From Asterionellopsis glacialis (taxonomy: Eukaryota; Bacillariophyta; Plagiogrammaphyceae; Rhaphoneidales; Asterionellopsidaceae): DNA of 12,283 bases. The DNA lies in NCBI GenBank assembly GCA_014885115.2, contig WKLE02000998.1, positions 1 to 12,283 of the forward strand. The letters run 5' to 3'. A model generated the notes under the pieces. It searched no databases and was not told the DNA's origin. It saw only the letters and a program-made list of their open reading frames with translations. Both the position numbers and the translations under genes were made by a program. Of this stretch, positions 1-7,648 are shown piece after piece. Numbering within the stretch: the stretch's first letter is position 1; each line of letters opens with the position of its first letter.

Positions 1-344
1 AGTACATATGTGTTTTTGCAACATCATTGCCAAAAAGCTGAATGTAATGAAAAAATATAGCAAAGGGAAAAAAGAAACAAATTATGAGTATAAAAAAGTA
101 TATGTCACTTGTGTACAATTTTTTTGTGTCACAGGAGCAAAATTTATGTCTCTCATTGCCAAAAATTATGTCACCTGTACAAATTTACTATGTCTCTTGG
201 TACCTGAAAATATGTGCACTTCGAGCATAAAATAAATTCAATGGACAGTCCAAAATTATGCGCAAAATGTGCATTGATTTAGTTCACTCCCTGTCTTGTG
301 CTGGGGCATAATTTTTAAAATTATGCCCATAAGGTGATATGAAA
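1..344. other. AT-rich non-coding stretch with recurring TATGTC / AATTATG words
   Basis: I see no gene here. The stretch is AT-rich and repeats short words such as AAATTATGTC, AATTTATGTC and AAATTATGCGC at irregular spacing. It ends in a perfect inverted repeat listed separately. The short plus-strand frame at 8-235 has low-complexity composition and no recognisable motif, so I treat it as chance. Confidence 0.5.
304..328. repeat. Perfect 12-bp inverted repeat with 1-nt centre
   Basis: The left arm GGGCATAATTTT (304-315) and right arm AAAATTATGCCC (317-328) are exact reverse complements around one T. The arms would form a tight cruciform or hairpin. An AAAATTATG word also occurs about 60 bases upstream, so the palindrome may have grown from a local repeated word. 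No function can be assigned from sequence alone. Confidence 0.8.
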
Positions 345-602
345 TTATGTGCAGAGAGGCATGGGATTCCCTTCTGATGGTACCTTTGTACTATTTTGAT
401 ATATGTAAGCTGTATGATGGGCACTGATTGGAGCAGTATCGTTGCATAATAAATCTCCACAAAAAGTGCTCTTGTCAATATGGGTTGTGAGAGCCCGGTT
501 AGAGTTGATCAGCCTACCACAGGTTTCGCAGCTTAGGGTGGCTCTCTTTTGTGAGCTCAAGAAAGAGGACTGGTGAGATTGAGATTGTGTCCTTTTGGAC
601 AT
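345..602 (-). CDS. Short zinc-finger-like ORF (possible fragment of a mobile-element protein)
   Basis: An 85-codon frame opens with ATG at 600-602. After a Ser/Gln-rich start, residues about 24-48 carry a single finger of the form C-x2-C-x12-H-x6-C, with the hydrophobic Leu expected between the Cys pair and the His. This resembles C2H2/C2HC fingers that often sit near the N-terminus of non-LTR retrotransposon ORFs, which bind nucleic acid. The part after the finger is not recognisable. The gypsy element starts about 100 bases upstream of its ATG (706), and a decayed minus-strand coding region resumes beyond that element at 4412. The two may once have been parts of one locus split by the insertion. 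This could equally be a chance frame. Confidence 0.35.
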   Translation of the reverse strand: MSKRTQSQSHQSSFLSSQKRATLSCETCGRLINSNRALTTHIDKSTFCGDLLCNDTAPISAHHTAYIYQNSTKVPSEGNPMPLCT

Positions 603-705
603 GATATGATGTGACCTTTAGAGCTATTGTTGTTATTCTGTTGCTACTGTTTGTTTGGGTCAATTTACAGGTTACCTCTAGGCATACTGGTCAGTATGTG
701 ATCTG

Positions 706-951
706 TGAAGTACACTCCCTGTAGGACACTCTTGAGGATGAATGAATGATGCATGGGCAAGCAGACAGACTCACAAGAATTTACCATTTATTAAAATTTC
801 CTGATTTCTTACTAATTACTAGATTGCCAGATATTCTCCGGATTAAATTAAGCTCATAATTTTCATCACCAAATAAAAGTCTTCCTTTCCTTTGTGTGTT
901 GATTGTCTGATTGTTTGGTTGTGCCACCATCGACACTAGCGGCATAGGGCA
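706..951 (+). repeat. 5' LTR of element 1 (246 bp)
   Basis: The boundaries come from comparison with the three other copies in the window (4183-4411, about 5985-6180, and 7845-8090 reversed). All start at TGAAG, and the complete ones end in CATAGGGCA, giving TG...CA termini. Inside are AATAAA at 872-877 and a GT-rich tract at about 890-927, as expected for a polyadenylation site. The first 30 bases contain an imperfect direct repeat of GTACACTCC. This copy keeps CpGs (839-840, 931-932, 940-941) that other copies have lost. Confidence 0.88.
872..927 (+). promoter_or_regulatory. LTR polyadenylation signal with downstream GT-rich element
   Basis: AATAAA at 872-877 is followed after about 15 bases by TTTGTGTGTTGATTGTCTG and further T/G-rich sequence, the usual arrangement of hexamer plus GU-rich downstream element. 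The block is conserved in the 3' LTR (AATAAA at 4332-4337) and in the minus-strand LTR (7919-7924). In the solo LTR (5985 to about 6180) the hexamer has decayed while the GT-rich tract survives. The R/U5 border would lie between the two parts. Confidence 0.65.
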
Positions 952-965
952 TAGTAACGTTACTC

Positions 966-1852
966 CCTCCGTCAGAGGATTTTAACTCAAAAACATACTC
1001 CTCCAATGAGTTTCAAAAGAAAGCTCAGGAGTGGAGTCAACAGCAGGCCCTGCTGAATCCTCCTGGTATTCCCTTCATGAAAACAAAGAAGGAGAGGTTG
1101 AAATCCAAAGATGACAACAAAGATTCCTACAAGAACATCAAGGTGAGAATTGATCCCTCTGATGAAGGCTCTGACTCAGAAACAATTGAGAAGAGAGTCA
1201 AACAATTTGAGGATTATCTGCTGAAGAGTGGACTCAGTGGAGGATCAAGTTTGCTGAGGTTGAAATGCAAGCCTCAAGAAACCAACCCAAAAAGATCCTG
1301 AAAAGGTCTTTGAACTGGTCCTGAACGATGTAGGCAAGATTTTTTCTCATCTAGGCATGCAGCAAGGCGCCAGAAGAACTACCTTCGCTATCACTTAGCA
1401 ATGACCGACAACTTCATGTTGAGAGAGTTTGTCGCAAGTCTTTGCCAGTTGAAAGAATATTTGCCATATTTTCTGATGGATCACAATGGCAAAAAAAATC
1501 GAAAATTCGACGATGACGAACTTGTTGACATTTTGGATCGGGCGAAACGCCCTACTTGCTAGCAACCTCAACCGGCATGATCTCTTGTGGGAGGATACCA
1601 TGGACTACTTCAAGAAGTTGGAGGTACGCGATAATATTGATCATGAACTTGCTAAGTCCAAACCACCTAAGGAAAGGCAAGAAAAATTGCAAGCATGAAC
1701 AAACAGAAAAGAATTCCGATTGCAATAACAATGGAAGCAATGACAAGCACCAGCGCACTCGTAAGTGGTGTAGCAACTGTCATATGAACAACCATAACAC
1801 CAACGAATGTACTGCAGAGAAGTCAAAAAAGAAGGATTCGGTTAAATTGTGA
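966..1852 (+). pseudogene. gag: gag polyprotein remnant with CCHC zinc knuckle
   Basis: Gag forms the particle and binds genomic RNA. The reading passes through several frames: about 966-1301 (highly charged, Lys/Asp/Glu-rich, in frame with the ATG at 1077), then about 1300-1397, then about 1390-1560 (contains MTDNFMLREFVASL), then to the TGA at 1696, and finally a stretch ending at 1852. That last stretch carries a textbook retroviral knuckle C-x2-C-x4-H-x4-C (WCSNCHMNNHNTNEC, about 1768-1812), the nucleocapsid RNA-binding motif. The knuckle is followed by a Lys-rich tail. The sequence between frames remains coding-like, so small indels rather than large losses broke it. The true start codon is unclear; 1077 is simply the first ATG in the open frame. 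Confidence 0.8.
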
Positions 1853-2012
1853 ACATGATGATTAGTTTGATCAAAGTATAAAAAAAAAAGCAGAAAAAGA
1901 AACATAAAGTACAGTACAAATCGGATGCTTCCTTTGATGATGAACCTAGTTTGTACTGTACGCAACATAATAAAATTAAACATAAACATAGTAAGATTTA
2001 AACAATTACTTT
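1853..2012 (+). other. Gag-protease linker, AT-rich and Lys-rich where readable
   Basis: This short spacer holds an A10 run (1880-1889) and a poly-lysine-like frame. One frame reads KSDASFDDEPSLYCTQHNK before a stop. It probably encoded the hydrophilic linker between the Gag knuckle and the protease. No promoter or separate gene is visible. Confidence 0.4.
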
Positions 2013-2699
2013 ATGCCTAGTTCCTACACTAAATCAAACCTTTTCCCCAACGTAGAACAATCATTCAACATGCTGCGCAGTCAGCAAAAAGCGAAAAAGC
2101 AAAAATCTACGCACCGCACTATTGAAGTAGTAGGCAAAATAATAAACTGGGATGGCAAGCTCATTCCTATACTGATCCTACTCAACACTGGTACGACTGC
2201 AACAATCATCCTTAAAGATTCTGTGGAACGGGGGAAGTCCAGTTCTTACAAGAACCCTAAACCTACACAGTGGAACACTATGGGAGGTAACTTTATCACT
2301 AAGCAGAAAGCACAAATAAATTTTACTGTCCCGGAGTTCACGGACAAAAAGAAAATAGTCTGGTCCTGTCACATGGACGAATGCACAAACCAAACAGATG
2401 TGCAGTACAACACAATCGTTGGAACCGATCTGATGCAGCCCATGGGCCTTGACATCCATTTTAGCACAAAAACTATCCACTGGGAAGGGTATGAATTACC
2501 CATGAAATACCGTGGTGAGGTTTCAGACCCAAAACGCGTGGAAGCGATCTACCACATGGCAGTCCAGCCACCTGTCCTCAAGGTAGCAAAACTATGGCAA
2601 TCATCCATTTTAGATACTAATTATGACAAAGTTGATTTAGTCAAAGCAGCCTCTCACTGGAAACACCTTACTTTTAATGAGCAAAAAATAATGCTATAA
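2013..2699 (+). pseudogene. Retropepsin-like aspartic protease domain, active-site Asp changed to Asn
   Basis: The longest open stretch of the element (228 codons) covers the pepsin-like protease that processes Gag-Pol. The active-site loop is at residues 57-60 as L-N-T-G followed by TTATIIL; the family rule is D-S/T-G, so the catalytic Asp is Asn here (AAC at 2184-2186). The downstream signature IVGTDLMQPMGLDI at about residues 136-149 matches the second conserved retropepsin block. The C-terminal 60 residues form the linker that leads into RT. The frame ends in TAA at 2697-2699. The RT coding that follows is in another frame and appears to start about 20 codons too late for the family, suggesting a small deletion at the junction. 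With Asn in the active site the protease should be inactive. Confidence 0.82.
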
Positions 2700-3587
2700 A
2701 ACCCGTCAGACTCAAAAAAAAAGCTGATGCGGAACCATATCACACCAGGCCATTCCAAGTACCACATTCCTTAGAAGGGACTACTAAATGGGAAATTAAT
2801 AGGGTAGAGTCAATAGGTGTTTTAGAAAAGAACCAGGACAGTGAATGGGCAGCTCCCACATTTGTCATACCAAAGAAAACAAGCGATGTACATATTGTAA
2901 CTGACTTTTGTCAACTCAACAAAGTAACTAAACAAAGTAATTAAAAGAAAACCATTTCCGTTACCAAAAATAGCTGATCTACTACAAAAGCTAGATGGAT
3001 TTCAATACGCAACAGCAATTGATCTAAGTATGGGATACTATCACGTTCCTTTAGACTGTGCACAACAATTCTACCATGGGGTAAATACAGGTATAAACGC
3101 CTACCTATGGGTATTAAGAACAGCCCTGATATCTTTCAGAAAATCATGAATGATATACTAGGCGATTTAGACTTCGTAGGGAATATATAGACAATATTTT
3201 AAGCATGTCAAGTGCCACATTTGAAGACCATGTCAGCAAAGTTGATGCGGTACTAAGCCGCCTAGCAGAAGCTGGTTTTGTAGTAAACGTTAACAAGTCC
3301 AATTTTGCCATGGACCAGATTGATTATCTTGGCTATTGGCTAACTCACATTGGTATCCAACCACAGCATAAGAAAGTGGAAGCAATACAATGTTAGATCC
3401 TCCTAAGACTAAACACCAATTCAGGAAATTATTAGGCATGATTAACAACTATCGTTATATGTGGCAAAGAAGAAGTTACATCCTAGGCCCACTCACGGCT
3501 ATGGCATCAAACAAGGCCAAATTTGTATGGGATGACACCTGTCAGAAAGCCTTTGATAAAATAAAAGAAGTCATAAGAGAGAAACGC
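2700..3587 (+). pseudogene. Ty3/gypsy reverse transcriptase remnant, YxDD box changed to YIDN
   Basis: RNA-dependent DNA polymerase, readable only by changing frame about five times. In order: PVRLKKKADAEPYHTRPF (from 2702), EWAAPTFVIPKK and the DFCQLNK block, motif A AIDLSMGYYHVPL (catalytic Asp codon 3021-3023), LPWGKYRYKRLPMG, motif B NSPDIFQ, motif C YIDNIL (3184-3198), then the thumb and connection LGYWLTHIGIQPQHKK and FRKLLGMINNYRYMW up to about 3587. Motif C should have two Asp; the second is Asn (AAT 3193-3195). The usual DFR is DFC. Specific lesions are a 13-bp tandem duplication (2918-2943), a lost base just before YIDN, and an extra GA near 3577-3582. Confidence 0.9.
2918..2943 (+). 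repeat. 13-bp tandem duplication inside RT
   Basis: AACAAAGTAACTA (2918-2930) is immediately followed by AACAAAGTAATTA (2931-2943), with one C/T difference. A single unit keeps the RT frame, so the 13-base gain explains both the frameshift and the in-frame TAA that follows. The mismatch shows that the duplication is not recent or that one unit has mutated since. Confidence 0.85.
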
Positions 3588-3912
3588 TAATAGTTTTCCC
3601 GGACTTCAAAAAAGAATTCCATATATACACTGATGCAAGCAACTATCAATTAGGTGCGGTTATCATGCAAGGTGATAAGCCCCTTGTGTTCTACAGTAGA
3701 AAACTCAAAGACACTCAGAATAAATATACTATTGGCAAGAAAGAACTACTGTCTATAGTAGAGACACTTAAGGAATTTAAAAAAAACTATGGGGTCAAAA
3801 GCTAATAGTACACACGGACCATAAAAACATACTGTATGACAAAATGGCTAGCAAAGGAGTATGAAGATGGCGTACGATGCTAGAAGAAAATGGTGCAGAA
3901 TTTGTTGCATTC
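3588..3912 (+). pseudogene. RNase H domain of the gypsy Pol, 3' part lost at a deletion junction
   Basis: The domain removes the RNA strand after reverse transcription. Visible blocks are LIVFPDFKKEFHIYTDASNY (Asp codon 3632-3634) and GAVIMQGDKPLVFYSRKL, KKELLSIVETLKEF (the Glu motif), and after a frameshift with stop near 3803-3808, IVHTDHKNILYDKM (third Asp). The three acidic positions D, E and D are retained, unlike the protease and RT sites. The text then reads LEENGAEFVAF, which is the usual end of RNase H, and stops at TGA 3913-3915. At this point the sequence changes into the far C-terminal part of integrase. Confidence 0.85.
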
Positions 3913-4182
3913 TGAGCCAACTGGGCTCATATTAAAAACAAGAAACAAATGTTGATTAATAAAAACAACTAACGAGAAAACCATCACCGGCATAGGTGAC
4001 CTCGTTACATTAGAGAAGCCAGGAATTATACCTAAAATGGACTGTCCTTGGATGGGTCCTCATGAAGTGCTTCAAGTATTTACGAACAGTACTGTGCGCA
4101 TCTGTAGAGGCGTAATAGAAGAGATGATTAACATTTGTTGTGTGACGCTGTACTATGAACGTACACAGGACAACTTGGGAAG
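3905..4182 (+). pseudogene. Integrase C-terminal domain remnant (zinc-binding and catalytic core deleted)
   Basis: Only the end of integrase survives. ANWAHIKNKKQMLINKNN is followed by TAA and a frame change, then GDLVTLEKPGIIPKM, GPHEVLQVFTNSTVRI and INICCVTLYYERTQD. This last block is the SH3-like C-terminal DNA-binding domain of Ty3/gypsy integrases. The HHCC and DDE domains, which must have lain between RNase H and this point, are missing. The piece aligns almost base for base with unit B on the minus strand (about 8100-8375) and shares its stop and frameshift. The last bases before the LTR (acttgggaag) are purine-rich and occupy the polypurine-tract position. Confidence 0.88.
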
Positions 4183-4411
4183 TGAAGGATGGATGATTGG
4201 TATGTGGGCTAGCAGACAGACTCATAATTTACCATTTACTAATATTTAATGAATTTTTACTTCTTACTAAATTGCTGGATTTCTCCAGCATAAAACTAAC
4301 TCTTTAAACTAGCTCATAATTTTCATCACGAAATAAAAGTCTTCTTTTCTTTTGTGTGTTGATTGTCTGATTGTTGTGTTGTGCTGCTGTCGACACTAGC
4401 AGCATAGGGCA
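4183..4411 (+). repeat. 3' LTR of element 1 (229 bp, internally shortened)
   Basis: It starts TGAAG directly after the integrase end and finishes in CATAGGGCA at 4411. Compared with the 246-bp copies it lacks about 25 bases right after TGAAG, where the other LTRs carry a GTACACTCC repeat. AATAAA is at 4332-4337 and is followed by the conserved GT-rich tract. It differs from the 5' LTR at roughly ten of the last 90 bases, which indicates an old insertion or recombination between copies. Confidence 0.88.
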
Positions 4412-5984
4412 ATGCTGAATTAGGATATGGCTGATCCATCATCCCTGAAATCAATTCTACCAATTTGTGATTTCACTGCTGTTGTATAATCAGCAACAAA
4501 TTCCAGAAAAATGTATTGGACAGGTGTTTTGTAAGTTGATGAAAAAATTCTTGACCTTCCATCATGAGGTGTTCTTTGAATATTACAAGATACCGATTAG
4601 GAACACGGCTTTTTACACAATGGAAGAGATGACCACCAGATTTGTTTGTCCAGGAGAAGCATTTTTTGTAAGCTGTAACTTGCATGTGAATCTGCTACAT
4701 CTTCACCATCATTTTTAAGAACATGTTGTGTAAAGATGTCACCATATCCAATGATGGATTTCTTATGTAATTGTACCATGAGATTGTTATGGTCTCTGGC
4801 TAAGCCTATGATGTTGTTGTTTGTGATTAGACCTTCTACTGCATTATATGGAATAATTTGAATATGGCTGAGATTTTCAGGGAGGTTGTCTTTATCTACA
4901 GAGCCTTAAATCAGAGCCTGTAGATATGGGTTAATGTGGGGTAATCTGCATGTGATGGCAATGCTTTAAATAAAAATGGCATTTGGGCATTTACCAAGAT
5001 GGCTCTTTCATGGGTCAAATTAATGACAATGAGTTCTGAAAGTGCTATCTGTATCTCATTGAGATGAGTCCAGTGAGGGTGTGCATCCTTGACCCAGGCA
5101 AGAATGCAGTTGTTAGTTGTGCAACGGTTTGATGTCCACATTTAATGTTTATCTGCTTCTAACCATGGTTTAATAAGTTCTCAAAATTGATGACAGGGCA
5201 TCAATGTTTCCCCAAACATGTAAAACTTTTGAATTTGACAGTAAGTTTGGTTTGTTGAGGTAGTAGTTCCAGCAATCCATTAGGAGAGTGTCTGTTTGTC
5301 AGTTGGTAGTAGTTGTGCTGGTTTTGGTGGTGACAGCATTGGATTCTTCTTCTTTCCATTCAAAGCTTGCAGTAGTCTTGTTGACACAAAGCAGTTTGTT
5401 GCAAAACATTCATTGGTGAATGGAAATGATAGTTAAGTTAGGGTTGTTGTCTTGTGAGAGTGTCATGTGTACGTGAATACAGTACTTGTATTGTGTGGAG
5501 CATTCACTGCTGATCTTGGTGGCAGATTTGTTTGATTGTGATACCGTTGTCCAAGGTCCATAATAGTCTTGATGGGATGTTGGCACAACTTTGGTATGGC
5601 CCAAGAGTAGTGATGGTGTTGTCATAGCTTGGGTGCCATGGGAGAGCTGTTAGGGCTGTACTTGTGGCCATGGCCACATCCTGGACCACCAGTTTCTCTC
5701 CCAACAAGCATAATTTGGATACATATTTGTGTCAGTTTCAACCTTTTGATAGGAACCAAGACTCATAGGGTTCACACCTTGGGACTTTCTTGCATTCTTG
5801 AACTCCTCTAAGCTTTACATTTCTGTCAGGAGTACAATCTATACCAAATAAGGATAGAACATCACTGTGTAATATGTTGCAAAGATTTAGACCATATGTT
5901 GTCTTGAAGTATTTTTTATTTACTTTCAGACAATCATTGAGTACTCTAGAGACAATATCATGATGTCAGCATATTCCCCTGTAA
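4412..5984 (-). pseudogene. Decayed minus-strand coding region of unknown family
   Basis: No intact gene is present. The minus strand has a chain of medium open stretches in shifting frames (5707-5504, 5625-5410, 5141-4911, 4779-4597) with normal-looking, non-repetitive amino-acid composition, while the plus strand offers little. Readable pieces include CILAWVKDAHPHW, LSELIVINLTHERAILVNAQ, NIIGLARDHNNLMVQLHKK and DKQIWWSSLPL. I do not recognise the protein. The pattern suggests one protein of perhaps 450-500 residues broken by several indels and TGA stops. It lies between the 3' LTR of element 1 and a solo LTR of the same family, so it may be the sequence into which both inserted. A chance reading cannot be excluded. 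Confidence 0.35.
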
Positions 5985-6180
5985 TGAAGTACATTCCTGT
6001 AGGACACTCTTGAGGATGTTTTTTTTCATGGAAATACAAACAGACTCCAATTTACTTTCTACTAATATTTTCCTAAATTACCAGATCTTCTCTGGATTAA
6101 ACTAAGCTCATAATTTATATCACCAAATCATGGTCTTCTTTTCTTGTGTGTGTTGTTTGTCTGATTGTTGCGTTGTGCCC
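5985..6180 (+). repeat. Solo or truncated LTR of the same gypsy family
   Basis: It begins TGAAGTACATTCCTGTAGGA, matching the LTR start of the other copies. It continues through the AAGCTCATAATTT, TCTTCTTTTCTTG and TTGTCTGATTGTTG blocks up to about 6178. The expected CATAGGGCA end is not seen and no internal element sequence follows, so it is a solo LTR with an eroded end or a 3'-truncated LTR. The AATAAA has become AATCAT, and the CpG at the conserved TCTCCGGAT site is TG (6093-6094). Confidence 0.8.
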
Positions 6181-6823
6181 TGATTGACATCATCAGAGAG
6201 GAAATCCTGGTCACTCCCGAAAGGATTTTATGTGACCCTAGTAACAAAATTTATGTCAGAAATTCTGACCAAAAAAGTGTCCCTTCAAGTCACCAGTCAC
6301 GTAAATTTTGTGGTACAGTAAAAAAATTGCACAAGCACATCATTTTTTTTACAGGACACACTCATATGAATATTTTCTCAATTCGACATCTTTCGCTTTG
6401 TGCGCCAAATTTATTTTTGCACCCCCTTGACATAAAAAAATTACAGACTCACTTCAAAATTTGCACTGACTGCCATAAAAAATTGTTGACTTGGCATAAT
6501 AAACAAGAAAAGACTGGCATAAAACATGTACTTTGATCCTTGCAAAAGTGTAGCAGTCACAAAAATTTTGTTAAATAATCAATTAAAAGGTTTCTGGTTC
6601 ATTCCCAAAAATCGTCTTACAACGAAAAATTTGCCTGCTCAAACAAAAAAGGTTGACTGTATCAATAAAAAATGTCTGGTGAAATAAATAATTTAATACT
6701 GCATCAATGTAAAATTGATCAGACAAAAAATTGTTGCTTTTGGGCAATAAACCAAGTGACGGATTCATGTAAAAAAAACTCACTACAAATATTTTTAATT
6801 AAACTAAATATGTGTTTACACTT
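6181..6823. other. AT-rich stretch without recognisable gene
   Basis: I see no supported gene. A plus-strand frame of 123 codons (6165-6536) starts inside the LTR and has no recognisable motif. The region repeats AAATTT and GGCATAA words, somewhat like positions 1-340. It contains a perfect 7-bp inverted repeat GTCAGAA-A-TTCTGAC at 6255-6269. It lies downstream of the 3' end of the minus-strand ORF at 6824-7525. Confidence 0.45.
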
Positions 6824-7525
6824 TCACAACTCAAACAGCAGCACTATGAAATGATTTTGGCATAATTCCTGCCATTTTCTGTTGTTAATATTATTGCTGT
6901 TGTTGTGGTTGTGGCGGTTGAAATTATTATCTGTGTTTTCCTGATTCATTTGCTCATATGCATCCATCATCTTAGTAAATTCTTCTTCTGTCTCTCTTGA
7001 TGGATCAAAGAGACAAATCTCTTCCCTCTTCTGAACATCTTCACCTTGTCCCCTTGCCCTGCTCTTCCTTTTCCAAATCACTGCACATGAATTAATCAAA
7101 TCTTCATTGTACTTCTTGTCAAATGCTTTACCTACATTTGATTTCCTGTTCTTGATTACATGATACATTAGTTCATTGTATCTCTGTAATCCCACGGATT
7201 TCCAACCATCAAAAGAGGAATTACTTTCTCTCTCATCATTTGTGTATCTTGACTTGATTTGTTTTTTACCTTTTGCATCAAATATTTGCTGATCATGGAT
7301 TTGTTTCCATTTGTTCCATCCATTTGCAAGTACCAACAAACCAAAAGCTCCATCAGAAGAACTTACCAGCTCACTAATTGGATAATTCTCCCTGATAGTT
7401 CTTTTCCATTTGATCCTGCCAGCAACACATCTTAAAATGCAGTCATAGAAAAAGTAGTATCCATCATTTTCATATTCTCTCATCTCCAAAATGTCTTCCA
7501 AAGTAATATTTTGGTAACCATCCAT
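6824..7525 (-). CDS. Intact ORF of unknown function, about 233 residues, Asn-rich tail
   Basis: This is the only sizeable undamaged ATG-started frame in the window. The first ATG is at 7523-7525 and the stop TGA at 6824-6826. The frame stays open upstream to 7609 without an ATG, so the true N-terminus may lie in another exon. From the ATG the protein has an acidic region (ITLEDILEMREYENDGYYFF), a basic segment, and a block at about residues 120-160 with GW-x3-G-x2-RYNEL and later KAFDKKYNEDLI. That block recalls to me lineage-specific uncharacterised proteins of diatoms, but I cannot name a family. An acidic stretch (ETEEEFTKMMDAYEQMNQEN) then leads to an Asn/His-rich tail. No signal peptide or membrane segment is visible. 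It could be a host gene or the protein of another mobile element. Confidence 0.6.
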   Translation of the reverse strand: MDGYQNITLEDILEMREYENDGYYFFYDCILRCVAGRIKWKRTIRENYPISELVSSSDGAFGLLVLANGWNKWKQIHDQQIFDAKGKKQIKSRYTNDERESNSSFDGWKSVGLQRYNELMYHVIKNRKSNVGKAFDKKYNEDLINSCAVIWKRKSRARGQGEDVQKREEICLFDPSRETEEEFTKMMDAYEQMNQENTDNNFNRHNHNNSNNINNRKWQELCQNHFIVLLFEL

Positions 7526-7604
7526 CAAAACATCATTTCCCACCAGTCCGGACCTAAGTCTGTCCTTCACATCAATAATTCTGTCTGTCTGTCCAAACAA
7601 TTTT

Positions 7605-7638
7605 TTGACTCACAGACAGAAATATGTCAGTGAGTCAA
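7605..7638. repeat. 9-bp perfect inverted repeat just upstream of the minus-strand ORF
   Basis: TTGACTCAC (7605-7613) and GTGAGTCAA (7630-7638) are exact reverse complements with 16 bases between. TGACTCA is also the core recognised by AP-1/bZIP factors, so a regulatory role for the ORF at 6824-7525 is conceivable. The same-frame stop TGA at 7610-7612 lies within the left arm. A chance palindrome is equally possible. Confidence 0.4.
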
Positions 7639-7648
7639 TTTTTCAGGT

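Larger units (their letters stand above)
706..4411 (+). mobile_element. Degenerate Ty3/gypsy LTR retrotransposon (element 1)
   Basis: Two related LTRs (706-951 and 4183-4411) enclose gag, protease, RT, RNase H and an integrase C-terminus in that order. The RT-RNaseH-before-integrase order is that of Ty3/gypsy (Metaviridae), not Ty1/copia. The internal part is only about 3.2 kb because the integrase zinc-binding and catalytic domains have been deleted. The coding region passes through all three frames with several stops, and both the protease and RT active sites are substituted. The two LTRs differ at many positions, and the 3' copy has lost about 25 bases near its start, so this is an old, dead insertion. 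No flanking target duplication is visible: the 5 bases before 706 are atctg and the 5 after 4411 are atgct. Confidence 0.9.

Noticed and set aside
8..235. 75-codon plus-strand frame
   Set aside because: Low-complexity, repeat-word composition with no recognisable motif; likely chance in AT-rich DNA.
2178..2480. 100-codon minus-strand frame
   Set aside because: It is the antisense shadow of the retropepsin domain, which has clear family motifs on the plus strand.
2700..4182. Bacterial retron, diversity-generating retroelement or other RT-based defence system
   Set aside because: The RT is flanked by protease, RNase H and integrase within LTRs, a standard Ty3/gypsy order, and the whole window is eukaryotic in style.
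701..4416. Target-site duplication around element 1
   Set aside because: Five bases on each side (atctg and atgct) do not match, and 4- to 6-base variants fail as well.
6165..6536. 123-codon plus-strand frame
   Set aside because: It starts inside the solo LTR and the predicted protein shows no domain-like pattern; scattered His/Cys do not form a clear finger.
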